From NCBI RefSeq assembly GCF_900142885.1, contig NZ_FRCL01000013.1, positions 44,443 to 108,442 on the forward strand: 64,000 nt of DNA, in the 5' to 3' direction. The translations under genes and the position numbers were made by a program. Positions within the stretch are counted from its first letter, which is position 1. Each line of letters starts with the position of its first letter. Below the pieces are notes generated by a model. That model saw nothing but the letters and a program-made list of their open reading frames with translations, searched no databases and was not told the origin of the DNA. The DNA comes from Flavobacterium xinjiangense. GTDB taxonomy: Bacteria; Bacteroidota; Bacteroidia; Flavobacteriales; Flavobacteriaceae. This document shows, piece after piece, positions 8,745 through 17,902 of the stretch.

Positions 8745-9347
8745 TTATTTTTGTTCTAAAGCGGGCAAATACCATTTGAATTTCACGGCCATCAAACGAA
8801 CTGAAATGATAACCAAAGAGGTTGTCAGATATAAAACATCATTGTCTAAATCCAATTTTCGAAGCAGAAAAAAGACAATTCCACCCAAAATACAAATCGT
8901 GGCATAAATCTCTCTTCTGAAAATAACAGGGATTTCAGTACACAAAATATCACGAATCACTCCGCCAAAACAAGCTGTCATCGTTCCTAATGCGATGCAG
9001 ATAACCGGATGAAGTCCTACACTGATTCCTTTTTCAAGGCCTATTAATGTAAAAACACCCAATCCAATCGTGTCAAATAAAAACAAGGATGTTCGTAATC
9101 TGTCGAATTTTTTTCTAAAAAGTATGGCCAGAATAAATCCTATCACAATTACATAAACGTAATTTAAATCCTGCATCCATCCAACCGGCGTCCTGCCAAT
9201 CATGATGTCGCGCAAAGTTCCTCCACCCACAGCGGTTACAAAAGCAATAATAAAGACCCCAAAAGGATCCAGCTTTTTATTCATAGCCGTCAATGCTCCT
9301 GACATGGCAAAAGCCATCGTACCGATGATATCTAATAGATGAAACAT
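8745..9347 (-). CDS. TRIC-like (UPF0126) trimeric cation channel family protein
   Basis: A 200-residue inner-membrane protein with six or seven helices in two internal repeats: GTMAFAMSGALTAMNKKLDPFGVF...GGGTLRDIM and GLEKG...GTMTACFGGVIRDIL. The paired GGG.LRD / GG.IRD loops and Gly-rich kinked helices define the prokaryotic TRIC family, which includes potassium-selective channels. Length is normal. It sits upstream of the FemAB-like gene on the same strand with a 37-base gap, so read-through into the sugar operon is possible, though a functional link is not implied. Confidence 0.87.
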   Translation of the reverse strand: MFHLLDIIGTMAFAMSGALTAMNKKLDPFGVFIIAFVTAVGGGTLRDIMIGRTPVGWMQDLNYVYVIVIGFILAILFRKKFDRLRTSLFLFDTIGLGVFTLIGLEKGISVGLHPVICIALGTMTACFGGVIRDILCTEIPVIFRREIYATICILGGIVFFLLRKLDLDNDVLYLTTSLVIISVRLMAVKFKWYLPALEQK

Positions 9348-9487
9348 TTAAAATATAAGATTTTGGATTTTTACAAATTTAAAGAAAATACTCCTTAAAA
9401 ACGGCATTTCTGATTGGTAAACTATTCCATTATAGAATTTAAAAAAAGGTGGTAACTTAGCACCATAATAACTTAGCATCATTTCCA

Positions 9488-10273
9488 TTGAAACAAATCA
9501 CTTCGATACAAAATCCATACATTAAATCTTTAGTGTTATTGCAGGAAAAAGCAAAGGCACGCAAACAATCCGGAACATTTTTAATAGAAGGAAAACGTGA
9601 AATTTCAATTGCCATAAAAGGTGGTTATGAAATAGAAACGCTATTGTTTTTGCCTGAAATTTGTTCCGAAACCGAAGCCCGAAAATTATCGCCCAATACC
9701 GAGTTAATTGAGATTAACAAAGATGTTTTTCAAAAATTAGCCTATCGAGATACTACCGAAGGTATTTTGGCTGTAGCCAAAACTAAATCGTTGCAATTAT
9801 CCGATTTAAAACTATCAGAAAACCCTTTGATTCTTGTTGCCGAAGCTCCCGAAAAACCGGGAAACATAGGCGCTTTATTGCGGACGGCGGACGCTGCAAA
9901 TCTTGATGCTGTAATTATTGCCAATCCAAAAAGTGATTTATACAATCCAAATATTGTGCGTTCCAGCGTAGGTTGTTTATTCACTAACCAAATTGCGACA
10001 GGAACAACTTCGGAAATTATTGCTTTTTTGAAAGAAAGAAAAATCAATTTTTATTGTGCGACTTTGCAAAATTCGACTTCGTATCACACGCAAGATTATA
10101 CTACTCCAACGGCATTAGTTGTAGGTACAGAAGCAACTGGGTTAACCGAAGAATGGAGAAAAGAAGCGACCCAAAATATTATCATCCCAATGCAGGGCGA
10201 GATCGACTCTATGAATGTTTCGGTTGCTGCAGCGATTTTAATTTTTGAAGCCAAAAGACAACGAGGGTTCTAG
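9488..10273 (+). CDS. TrmH/SpoU-family RNA 2'-O-methyltransferase
   Basis: A 261-residue SPOUT enzyme that methylates a ribose 2'-OH in rRNA or tRNA using SAM. An N-terminal RNA-binding domain (SGTFLIEGKREISIAI) precedes the knotted catalytic domain with motif 1 NIGALLRTADAAN, motif 2 VVGTEATGL and motif 3 IPMQGEIDSMNVSVAAAI. The reading frame starts at a TTG: the first in-frame ATG would fall deep in the protein, and MKQITSIQNP matches the usual family N-terminus. The exact RNA target (23S G2251-like or another) is not determinable by eye. Confidence 0.87.
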   Translation: MKQITSIQNPYIKSLVLLQEKAKARKQSGTFLIEGKREISIAIKGGYEIETLLFLPEICSETEARKLSPNTELIEINKDVFQKLAYRDTTEGILAVAKTKSLQLSDLKLSENPLILVAEAPEKPGNIGALLRTADAANLDAVIIANPKSDLYNPNIVRSSVGCLFTNQIATGTTSEIIAFLKERKINFYCATLQNSTSYHTQDYTTPTALVVGTEATGLTEEWRKEATQNIIIPMQGEIDSMNVSVAAAILIFEAKRQRGF

Positions 10274-10312
10274 ATTTAAGATTGCAGATTAACGATTTTT
10301 GATTGTAGATTT
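10271..10312. repeat. Degenerate GATT-type simple repeat
   Basis: Imperfect tandem units of TAGATTTAAGATTGCAGATT type run from the stop codon of the methyltransferase gene toward the next start codon. No function is apparent. Confidence 0.5.
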
Positions 10313-10331
10313 TAAAAAAAATAAAAATAAT

Positions 10332-11912
10332 ATGAAAAATAAATTATTCATTGCGATAGCATTAATTTCAACCACTCTTTCTTTTGCCCAAATCAGTTCA
10401 ACCCAAGTTGATGAATTAGTGAATCGTACCTTAACAGCATTCAATGTTCCAGGAATTGCGGTTGCCATTGTAAAAGACGGAAAGTTAATTCACGCGCAAG
10501 GGTACGGAGTAAAATCTATTTTAACAAAAGAAAAAGTCGATGCGAATACTCTTTTTGGAATTGCATCAAACAGCAAAGCTTTTACAAGTGCAGCATTAGC
10601 GATGTTAGTGGATGAAGGCAAAATAAAATGGGATGATAAAGTCATCAAATACCTTCCAAATTTCAGAATGTATAATGATTATGTAACCCAAGAATTTACA
10701 ATTCGGGATTTACTGACGCATAGAAGCGGACTCGGTCTTGGTGCCGGAGATTTAATGATTTGGCCTGACGGAAGTAATTTTACCGCACAAGATATCGTGC
10801 AAAATTTGCAGTATTTGAAACCGGTTTCTGCTTTTAGAACCAAATATGATTATGATAATTTACTGTACATTGTTGCCGGTGAAGTTATTGCTAAAGCAAG
10901 TGGTCAAAGTTGGTGCGATTTTATTGAAGAGCGCATTATGAAGCCATTAGAAATGAATAATAGCGCCGCTTCCTTTTTGCGATTGAAAGACAGTACCAAT
11001 ATAATTGCTCCTCATGTTCCTATCGATGGAAAACTTAAAGTGATCAAACGGTATCAAAATCAACTATTCGATGCGGCTGCCGGAATTTATTCCAGTGTTA
11101 ATGATTTAAGCAAATGGACTATCATGCAAATGAATAACGGAAAATATGGCGCTGAAAACAAGCAATTATTCTCTGAGAAAGAACACAATCAAATGTGGCA
11201 ATTGCAAACTATAATTCCTGTAACCACAAGAGCACCGTATAACACCCATTTTAGCGGTTACGGATTAGGCTGGTTTTTGAGTGATGTAAAGGGATACAAG
11301 CAAGTAACACACACTGGTGGATTAGAGGGAATTGTTACTCAAGTCACTTTGATACCGGAGTTACAATTAGGGATTATCGTATTGACAAACCAGCAATCCG
11401 GAGCAGCATTTAATGCGATTACCAATACAATAAAAGATAGTTATTTAGGAATTAAGTCTGAGGATTATGTAACTATTTACAGTAACAAATTAAAAGCAAA
11501 CGAAGAAACTGCCGATAAAGTTACTGATGAAGTTTGGGCTACTGTCGCAAAAAATAAAAAGGAAAAAATAAAAACAGACTTCAATAATTTTACCGGGACT
11601 TATAAGGACAACTGGTTTGGAGATATTACACTTTCGCAAAAAAAAGGAAAATTATATTTTGCATCAAAACGTTCTCCTCATCTTACCGGAGAAGTTTTTT
11701 TCTACAAAAAAGGTAATTATGTGGTAAAATGGAACAATGCCTATTTTCATGCTGATGCCCATTTATTTTTTGAATTTGATCCAACTGGAAAAGCAATTGG
11801 TATAAAAATGAAACCAATTTCCGAGTTGACCGATTTTAGTTATGATTTTCAAGATTTGGATTTCAAAAGAGCAGAAAATAGTATGCCTAAAAATACTGTT
11901 TCCGGTAATTAA
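10332..11912 (+). CDS. Secreted serine hydrolase (beta-lactamase class C/esterase fold)
   Basis: A 526-residue penicillin-binding-protein-like hydrolase. The ATG at 10332 is preferred because it begins a clean signal peptide (MKNKLFIAIALISTTLSFAQ); an upstream in-frame TTG would add a charged tail. Catalytic motifs: SNSK (Ser78, Lys81), YDN as the YxN motif near residue 177, and HTGG as the KTG-like motif near residue 328. The C-terminal 130 residues form a separate beta-rich domain (DUF3471-like) starting around NFTGTYKDNWFGDI. Exported to the periplasm; likely a peptidase or esterase rather than a true beta-lactamase. Confidence 0.88.
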   Translation: MKNKLFIAIALISTTLSFAQISSTQVDELVNRTLTAFNVPGIAVAIVKDGKLIHAQGYGVKSILTKEKVDANTLFGIASNSKAFTSAALAMLVDEGKIKWDDKVIKYLPNFRMYNDYVTQEFTIRDLLTHRSGLGLGAGDLMIWPDGSNFTAQDIVQNLQYLKPVSAFRTKYDYDNLLYIVAGEVIAKASGQSWCDFIEERIMKPLEMNNSAASFLRLKDSTNIIAPHVPIDGKLKVIKRYQNQLFDAAAGIYSSVNDLSKWTIMQMNNGKYGAENKQLFSEKEHNQMWQLQTIIPVTTRAPYNTHFSGYGLGWFLSDVKGYKQVTHTGGLEGIVTQVTLIPELQLGIIVLTNQQSGAAFNAITNTIKDSYLGIKSEDYVTIYSNKLKANEETADKVTDEVWATVAKNKKEKIKTDFNNFTGTYKDNWFGDITLSQKKGKLYFASKRSPHLTGEVFFYKKGNYVVKWNNAYFHADAHLFFEFDPTGKAIGIKMKPISELTDFSYDFQDLDFKRAENSMPKNTVSGN

Positions 11913-11989
11913 ACATTAAATCAAAAACAAAATAATCCTTGTATATCTCCTAAGTTATATTTATTTTTAGGAATTGAACCCATGCCGTT

Positions 11990-14215
11990 ATGATAGAAAT
12001 AGATTTAGAAAAAGAAAATAAAGCGATTGCTCAAGAATATAAAGAGTTACTTCGGATTAGTTATCAAACCTTAAGTGATGATGATAAAAAACTGATCCGT
12101 AAGGCTTTTGATGTTTCTGTAGAAGCGCATAAAGATCAACGAAGAAAATCTGGCGAAGCTTATATCTTCCATCCTATTGCTGTTGCAAAAATTGTTGCAC
12201 AAGAAATTGGGTTGGGCGCTACCTCTATTGCAGCCGCGCTATTACATGATGTTGTCGAAGATACACTAATGACAGTGCAAGATATTGACCGCTTGTTTGG
12301 CCCTAAAATCGCACAACTTGTTGAAGGTTTGACCAAAATATCCTTGGTTCAGAAAGATTTGAATGCGTCATTGCAAGCCGAGAATTTCCGTAAAATGATA
12401 TTGACGCTTAATGATGATGTGCGCGTAATTCTTATAAAATTAGCCGATCGTTTGCATAATATGCAGACGATGGATTCGATGCAAGAAGACAAACAAACTA
12501 AAATCGCATCTGAAACCTTATATATTTACGCACCTCTTGCCCACCGTTTGGGTCTATATAATATTAAAACAAAACTGGAAGATTTAGGTTTAAAATATAC
12601 TGAACCAGCAATTTACAACGAAATTGTAAGTAAAATAAAAGAAACCAAGGAAGAACAGGATGAATACATCAAAGACATCTCTGAAGTCCTTAAAGAATCA
12701 TTGGATGCTGAAAAAATTGATTACGTAATTAAAGGACGTCCGAAATCCATCTACTCGATTCGTAGAAAGATGAAAGCTCAAAACGTAAGCTTTGATGAAG
12801 TATATGATAAATTTGCCCTTCGTATCGTTTACAAATCAAGTAATCCACACGATGAAAAGTTTCTGGCTTGGAAAATTTATTCCATCGTAACAGACCATTA
12901 CAGACCGAGTCCAAGTCGATTGCGAGATTGGATTTCATCTCCCAAATCTACTGGATACGAAGCCTTACACATCACGGTAATGGGACCAAAAGGACGCTGG
13001 GTAGAAGTGCAGGTACGAAGCGAGCGCATGGATGAAATTGCTGAAAAAGGATACGCAGCGCATTACAAATATAAAAATGGCGCTACCGAAGAAAGTGGTT
13101 TGGATGTTTGGTTGAACTTACTAAAAGAAGCCTTAGAAAATTCGGAGACTAACGCAGTGGATTTTGTGGAAGATTTCAAAATGAATTTGTATTCAAAGGA
13201 AATCTTCGTCTTTACTCCAAAAGGAGAAATTAAATCATTGCCAAAGGGAGCTACTTCCCTTGATTTTGCATTCAGTATTCACTCGGAAATAGGAATTCGC
13301 ACCCGAGGAACACGTGTTAACGGCAAATTAGTTCCTTTGAACTTCGAATTAAAAAGCGGTGATCAAATTGAAGTCATTACGTCTCAACATCAAAAACCAA
13401 CAATCAACTGGTTAGATTATGTGACAACTTCCAGAGCTAAAACTAAAATAAAAAACGTTCTAAACGAAAATACCAAGAAAATTGGTGAGGAAGGAAAAGA
13501 ACTACTAACTCGAAAATTAAAACATTTAAAAATAACTTTAAACGAATCGGTTGTCAACGAGTTAGTCAACTTTTTCAAATTGAAAACAAGTTTAGATTTA
13601 TTTTACCGTGTAGGAATTGGTGCTATAGAAAACCAACAGTTAAAAGACTATGCGGCGCAAAAAAGTAACACTTTTATTAATTTTTTCAAAAACAAAATAA
13701 AACGTTCTTCTAGCAGTACAGCTGATGAGGATATTCATAAACCAGTTATCAGCAGCAATTATGATTTACTCGTTTTTGGCAAAGAACACGACAAATTAGA
13801 TTATAAATTATCGCCTTGTTGCAATCCAATCCCTGGTGATGATGTTTTTGGTTTTGTGACCATAAACGAAGGAATCAAAGTACACAAAAAAGACTGCCCA
13901 AACGCCATAGGAATGCAATCTAATTATGCTTATAGAATATTGTTAGCTAAATGGATTGACTCTTCTCAAGAGGAATTCAAAGCAATCATAAACATTACCG
14001 GAATGGACATTTTAGGATTGACAAACCAGCTGACAAAGGTAATTTCTAATAATATGCATGTAAATATCCAGAGTATTTCGTTAAGCACTGACGCTGGAAT
14101 CTTTCACGGTCAAGTGGCTGTTATCGTTCAAAATAATACCATTTTGAAAAAGATGATTAGCAACATTAAGAAAATTGATGGTATCGATAAAGTAACCCGA
14201 GTTTATAAAACATAA
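11990..14215 (+). CDS. Bifunctional (p)ppGpp synthetase/hydrolase (Rel/SpoT family)
   Basis: A 741-residue stringent-response enzyme. The N-terminal HD hydrolase domain is intact (H61, then LLHDVVEDT with H86-D87). The synthetase domain shows GRPKSIYSIRRKM, DKFALRIVY and STGYEALHITV. The TGS domain begins KEIFVFTPKGEIKSLPKGA, the zinc-finger-like region has SPCCNPIPGD...HKKDCPNA, and an ACT domain follows. Because both catalytic sites look intact it should make and degrade (p)ppGpp. It appears monocistronic. Confidence 0.95.
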   Translation: MIEIDLEKENKAIAQEYKELLRISYQTLSDDDKKLIRKAFDVSVEAHKDQRRKSGEAYIFHPIAVAKIVAQEIGLGATSIAAALLHDVVEDTLMTVQDIDRLFGPKIAQLVEGLTKISLVQKDLNASLQAENFRKMILTLNDDVRVILIKLADRLHNMQTMDSMQEDKQTKIASETLYIYAPLAHRLGLYNIKTKLEDLGLKYTEPAIYNEIVSKIKETKEEQDEYIKDISEVLKESLDAEKIDYVIKGRPKSIYSIRRKMKAQNVSFDEVYDKFALRIVYKSSNPHDEKFLAWKIYSIVTDHYRPSPSRLRDWISSPKSTGYEALHITVMGPKGRWVEVQVRSERMDEIAEKGYAAHYKYKNGATEESGLDVWLNLLKEALENSETNAVDFVEDFKMNLYSKEIFVFTPKGEIKSLPKGATSLDFAFSIHSEIGIRTRGTRVNGKLVPLNFELKSGDQIEVITSQHQKPTINWLDYVTTSRAKTKIKNVLNENTKKIGEEGKELLTRKLKHLKITLNESVVNELVNFFKLKTSLDLFYRVGIGAIENQQLKDYAAQKSNTFINFFKNKIKRSSSSTADEDIHKPVISSNYDLLVFGKEHDKLDYKLSPCCNPIPGDDVFGFVTINEGIKVHKKDCPNAIGMQSNYAYRILLAKWIDSSQEEFKAIINITGMDILGLTNQLTKVISNNMHVNIQSISLSTDAGIFHGQVAVIVQNNTILKKMISNIKKIDGIDKVTRVYKT

Positions 14216-14313
14216 GAAAGGCTATTGCATACAATTTTATAGATTGCTATCATAGGGTCTCTAAAATAAAACGAAAAAGCAAATCAGTCCATTTTAAACT
14301 ATTTGATTTTTTC

Positions 14314-14336
14314 AACTTTAAACTTTAAACTTTAAA
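14314..14336. repeat. CTTTAAA simple tandem repeat
   Basis: Three and a half copies of AACTTTA upstream of the fur-like gene. Simple AT-rich repeat of a type seen in several intergenic gaps here. Confidence 0.6.
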
Positions 14337-14347
14337 AAATAAAAAAT

Positions 14348-14355
14348 TATCTTTG
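14348..14355 (+). promoter_or_regulatory. Candidate -7 element before the fur-like gene
   Basis: TATCTTTG matches the -7 consensus TAnnTTTG exactly and ends 7 bases before the ATG at 14363, implying an almost leaderless mRNA. No TTG sits at normal distance upstream, so confidence is low. Confidence 0.3.
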
Positions 14356-14362
14356 CCAGCAT

Positions 14363-14833
14363 ATGACACTCATTTCCACAGATAATACTAAAAACCAAGA
14401 AATTGTAAAAAATGTATTTACAATGTATCTTGAAAAAAAAGGACATCGCAAAACTCCCGAACGTTATGCTATCCTTCAGGAAATTTACGATAGCGAAGAA
14501 CATTTTGATGTAGAGAATTTGTATATCAAAATGAAAAACAAAAATTATCGTGTCAGCAGGGCTACGCTTTATAATACAATCGAATTGCTATTAGATTGTG
14601 CTTTAGTGCGTAAACACCAATTTGGACAAAATCAGGCACATTACGAAAAATCGTATTTTGATAAGCAACACGATCACATTATCATGACCGATACTGGCGA
14701 AGTTATCGAATTTTGTGATCCAAGAATTCAAAGTATTAAGAAAACAATCGAAGAAATATTCGACATTGAGATTACCAATCATTCCTTATATCTATATGGA
14801 ATAAAAAGACAAAAAGACAATTTAGACAGCTAA
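14363..14833 (+). CDS. fur: Fur-family transcriptional regulator lacking CxxC zinc motifs
   Basis: A 156-residue winged-helix metal-responsive repressor. Helix-turn-helix region [21 protein letters not shown] and the dimerisation/metal segment [30 protein letters not shown] are clear. In E. coli Fur the equivalent stretch reads HDHLICLDCGKVIEF; here both Cys of CxxC are replaced (IMTDTG) and no second CxxC follows. The structural zinc site is therefore absent, while the regulatory His/Glu ligands (HDH, E) remain. Iron, zinc or peroxide sensing cannot be separated by sequence. purA follows 44 bases downstream. Confidence 0.87.
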   Translation: MTLISTDNTKNQEIVKNVFTMYLEKKGHRKTPERYAILQEIYDSEEHFDVENLYIKMKNKNYRVSRATLYNTIELLLDCALVRKHQFGQNQAHYEKSYFDKQHDHIIMTDTGEVIEFCDPRIQSIKKTIEEIFDIEITNHSLYLYGIKRQKDNLDS

Positions 14834-14877
14834 TTAGATGTCTTTGATATAAAAATTAACTACAAATAACATACAGA

Positions 14878-16149
14878 ATGACGGTAGATTTATTACTAGG
14901 ATTACAATGGGGAGATGAAGGAAAAGGAAAAATTGTTGACGTTCTTACTTCAAATTACGATATTATTGCTCGTTTTCAAGGCGGACCTAACGCAGGACAC
15001 ACCTTGGAATTTGACGGAATAAAACATGTTCTAAGAACTATTCCTTCTGGTATCTTTCATAAAACTGCCATAAACATTATTGGAAATGGAGTTGTAATAG
15101 ATCCTGTTGTTTTTCAAAAAGAAATCGAAGGTCTGGAAAAATTTAATTTAGACATCAAAAGCAAATTAATTATTTCAAGAAAAGCGCATTTAATTTTACC
15201 TACACACCGATTGTTAGATGCAGCTTCGGAAGCGTCTAAAGGAAAAGCGAAAATTGGTTCTACGCTAAAAGGAATTGGTCCAACTTATATGGACAAAACC
15301 GGAAGAAACGGAATTCGTGTAGGAGATATTGAATTAGAAGATTTCAAAGAACGTTACAGAGCTTTGGCTGATAAGCATGAAGCAATGATTAAATTCTATG
15401 ATGTTGCTATCCAATACAACTTAGAAGAATTAGAAAAAGAATTTTTTGAAGCTATCGAAGAATTAAAAAAATTAGATTTTATTGATAGTGAAGAATATTT
15501 AAACCAGGCTCAAAAAGCAGGTAAATCAATATTATGTGAAGGAGCTCAAGGTTCATTACTGGATGTTGATTTTGGAACGTATCCATTTGTAACTTCATCA
15601 AACACAACCGCTGCAGGTGCCTGTACTGGTTTAGGTATTGCTCCTAATAAAATCAAAGAAGTATACGGAATTTTCAAAGCTTACGTAACACGTGTAGGTA
15701 GCGGTCCATTCCCAACAGAACTTTTTGATGAGGATGGTGCAACTATGGCACGCGTAGGAAATGAATTTGGTTCTGTTACAGGAAGACAAAGACGTTGTGG
15801 ATGGTTAGACTTAGTAGCCCTTAAATATGCAGTTCAAGTTAATGGTGTTACACAATTAATGATGATGAAAGGTGATGTTCTTTCTGGGTTTGAAACCTTA
15901 AAAGTATGTACAGAATACAATTATAAAGGAGCGAATATTTCTCATTTTCCATACAACATCGAGCCAGAAAATGTAACTCCTGTTTACCAGGATTTCAAAG
16001 GATGGCAAGCTGATTTGACCGGTATGACAACTTACGATGAATTACCAGCTGAATTAAAAGAATATATCGAGTTCATCGAAAAAGAAGTGGAAGTTCCAAT
16101 AAAAATAGTTTCTGTAGGACCTGACAGAAAGCAAACTATTCTTAAATAA
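14878..16149 (+). CDS. purA: Adenylosuccinate synthase
   Basis: A 423-residue enzyme converting IMP, aspartate and GTP to adenylosuccinate, the first committed step to AMP. Signature WGDEGKGK lies at residues 11-18 with the catalytic Asp, followed by NAGHT, GIGPTYMDK, QGSLLDVDFGTYPFVTSS and TGRQRRCGWLDLVAL. Length and all motifs are normal. A strong hairpin terminator starts 9 bases after the stop. It may be cotranscribed with the fur-like gene. Confidence 0.97.
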   Translation: MTVDLLLGLQWGDEGKGKIVDVLTSNYDIIARFQGGPNAGHTLEFDGIKHVLRTIPSGIFHKTAINIIGNGVVIDPVVFQKEIEGLEKFNLDIKSKLIISRKAHLILPTHRLLDAASEASKGKAKIGSTLKGIGPTYMDKTGRNGIRVGDIELEDFKERYRALADKHEAMIKFYDVAIQYNLEELEKEFFEAIEELKKLDFIDSEEYLNQAQKAGKSILCEGAQGSLLDVDFGTYPFVTSSNTTAAGACTGLGIAPNKIKEVYGIFKAYVTRVGSGPFPTELFDEDGATMARVGNEFGSVTGRQRRCGWLDLVALKYAVQVNGVTQLMMMKGDVLSGFETLKVCTEYNYKGANISHFPYNIEPENVTPVYQDFKGWQADLTGMTTYDELPAELKEYIEFIEKEVEVPIKIVSVGPDRKQTILK

Positions 16150-16158
16150 AAATAATTA

Positions 16159-16188
16159 ACGCTCTGAAAATTCAGAGCGTTTTTTTTT
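16159..16188 (+). terminator. Rho-independent terminator after purA
   Basis: Perfect 10-base stem ACGCTCTGAA/TTCAGAGCGT followed by nine T residues, directly after the purA stop. Confidence 0.92.
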
Positions 16189-16241
16189 GAAAAAAGTGTA
16201 CTTTTATATCATTTGAAAATAACAGGATCCAAATAACATTC

Positions 16242-17270
16242 ATGTTTAAAAGTAAAACTCTTCTACTTTCGCTGCTGACAATTATTAGTCTGAACATCTT
16301 CTTTTCTTGTAAAAAAGACGAACTGCCTATGCCGAATAATTCTTTACAAAAATACACAACCTCAGGATCGAAAATACTTTCAAATTCGCAACCCATTCAA
16401 CTTATAGGAGCTAATGCTTTTCATGTTTTTAGTGCTGGCAGTACTGATATGAATAGCTGGAATATTGATATATCAAGGGAGTTTATTGGTAACATAAAAG
16501 AAACACAACTGCAAGGAAATCCTATCAAAGATAGCAATGGAGCCTATTTATATTCTCTACAAAATATCATTGACGACAACCGACTTAATAATCGAATTAC
16601 TATTATTTGCGCTTTTGGTTGGGACGGAAAAAATGAAACCGAGTTCACCGGTAAAAGCCCTACTCAAACAACATGGTGGAATGATTACAAAATAAAACTG
16701 AAGTCATGGGCAATGTACTTCAAAGACCAACCGGATGTATGGATTGAAGTATGGAATGAACCTTATCGATATGATTGCGCTGATGGCTATACTGATTTAG
16801 TCTGGATGAATGATATGAACGAAATGGTTGGGATTATTCGAAATACTGGCAATCAAAATATTATTTTAGTGCCCTGCGCACAGCAAGGCCAAGACGAAAG
16901 TGTTTTAATCAACAAGGGAAATGAATTTCTAACTGATAAATCGAATATAATTTATGATATTCATGCCTACGAAAAATGGCTTTTGGATAATAACTCTTCA
17001 ATAAATAATCGTTTAGAGCAATTAAAACTTAAAAATATCCCTATCCTTTTTGGCGAAACGGCCCCGCTGAATGCAGGAATTTTAATGAATCCAAACTCTT
17101 TTTTAAACATCATTTATAACAGAGGTCTTTCTGTTTGTGCTTGGGTTTGGAAAAAGGATGAGAACGACAAAGATGCTTTATTAACAGCAACAGGATCGCC
17201 AAATGACAACAATAACAATAATTGGGGAACTACATATAAGAACTTAACATCGAAAGTTCGAAAACCATAG
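16242..17270 (+). CDS. GH5 (cellulase-like) glycoside hydrolase lipoprotein
   Basis: A 342-residue lipoprotein: signal peptide with a lipobox at SLNIFFSCKKDE (Cys about residue 23), so it is membrane-anchored in the periplasm or on the surface. The (beta/alpha)8 barrel shows the GH5 acid/base in VWIEVWNEPY (Glu of NEP) and the nucleophile in ILFGETAPLN. YDIHAYEKWL supplies the conserved active-site His/Tyr. GH5 members hydrolyse beta-1,4-glucans or mannans; the exact substrate is not readable. No SusC/D pair is adjacent, so it is not in a classical PUL. Confidence 0.82.
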   Translation: MFKSKTLLLSLLTIISLNIFFSCKKDELPMPNNSLQKYTTSGSKILSNSQPIQLIGANAFHVFSAGSTDMNSWNIDISREFIGNIKETQLQGNPIKDSNGAYLYSLQNIIDDNRLNNRITIICAFGWDGKNETEFTGKSPTQTTWWNDYKIKLKSWAMYFKDQPDVWIEVWNEPYRYDCADGYTDLVWMNDMNEMVGIIRNTGNQNIILVPCAQQGQDESVLINKGNEFLTDKSNIIYDIHAYEKWLLDNNSSINNRLEQLKLKNIPILFGETAPLNAGILMNPNSFLNIIYNRGLSVCAWVWKKDENDKDALLTATGSPNDNNNNNWGTTYKNLTSKVRKP

Positions 17271-17317
17271 CAACCTTTAGGATTAAAAACAAAACTACTA
17301 CAATCACTTCCAAACGA

Positions 17318-17899
17318 ATGAAAAATCCAACGATTATATTACAAAAAACCGAATTGCTTTCTGATAATTGGTACATTTTAAATAAAGTGACCTTTGACTA
17401 TCAAAAAAAAGACGACTCATGGATAACTCAAAAAAGAGAAGTCTATGACCGAGGAAATGGAGCTGCGATTTTGCTTTACAATTCAACCCAAAAAACGGTG
17501 ATTTTGACTCGTCAGTTTCGCTTACCAACCTATCTTAACGGCAATGAAACCGGAATGATGATTGAGGTTTGCGCAGGTCTTTTGGACCAAGACCATCCAG
17601 AACAATGCATCATTCGAGAGACAGAAGAAGAAACAGGATACCGACTTACAAAAGTCACTAAAATCATGGAAACGTATATGTCGCCAGGTGCTGTAACGGA
17701 GATTTTATATTTATTTGTTGGCGAATACGATGAATCTATGAAAGTTAGTGACGGTGGTGGAGTTGCGCATGAAGAGGAGAATATAGATGTCATGGAAATG
17801 ACATATGATGAAGCCTACTCTATGATTGAATCCGGGGAAATAACAGATGCCAAGACCATTATGTTATTGCAATATGCAAAAATAAAAAATCTCGTTTAA
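17318..17899 (+). CDS. NudK-like Nudix hydrolase (GDP-mannose pyrophosphatase type)
   Basis: A 193-residue Nudix enzyme. The Nudix box is GLLDQDHPEQCIIRETEEET followed by GY, preceded by GMMIEVCAG and followed by YMSPGAVTEILYLFVGEY, which is the NudK pattern. The first Nudix-box Glu position is His here, but the metal-binding RE..EE core is intact. NudK hydrolyses GDP-mannose and related nucleotide sugars to sugar phosphate and nucleotide. The EamA transporter follows 3 bases later, so they form a unit. Confidence 0.85.
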   Translation: MKNPTIILQKTELLSDNWYILNKVTFDYQKKDDSWITQKREVYDRGNGAAILLYNSTQKTVILTRQFRLPTYLNGNETGMMIEVCAGLLDQDHPEQCIIRETEEETGYRLTKVTKIMETYMSPGAVTEILYLFVGEYDESMKVSDGGGVAHEEENIDVMEMTYDEAYSMIESGEITDAKTIMLLQYAKIKNLV

Positions 17900-17902
17900 T
17901 AA

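Noticed and set aside
10332..11912. Antibiotic-resistance beta-lactamase
   Set aside because: The SxxK/YxN/HTGG set fits the wide serine hydrolase family with a C-terminal DUF3471-like domain; resistance cannot be claimed.
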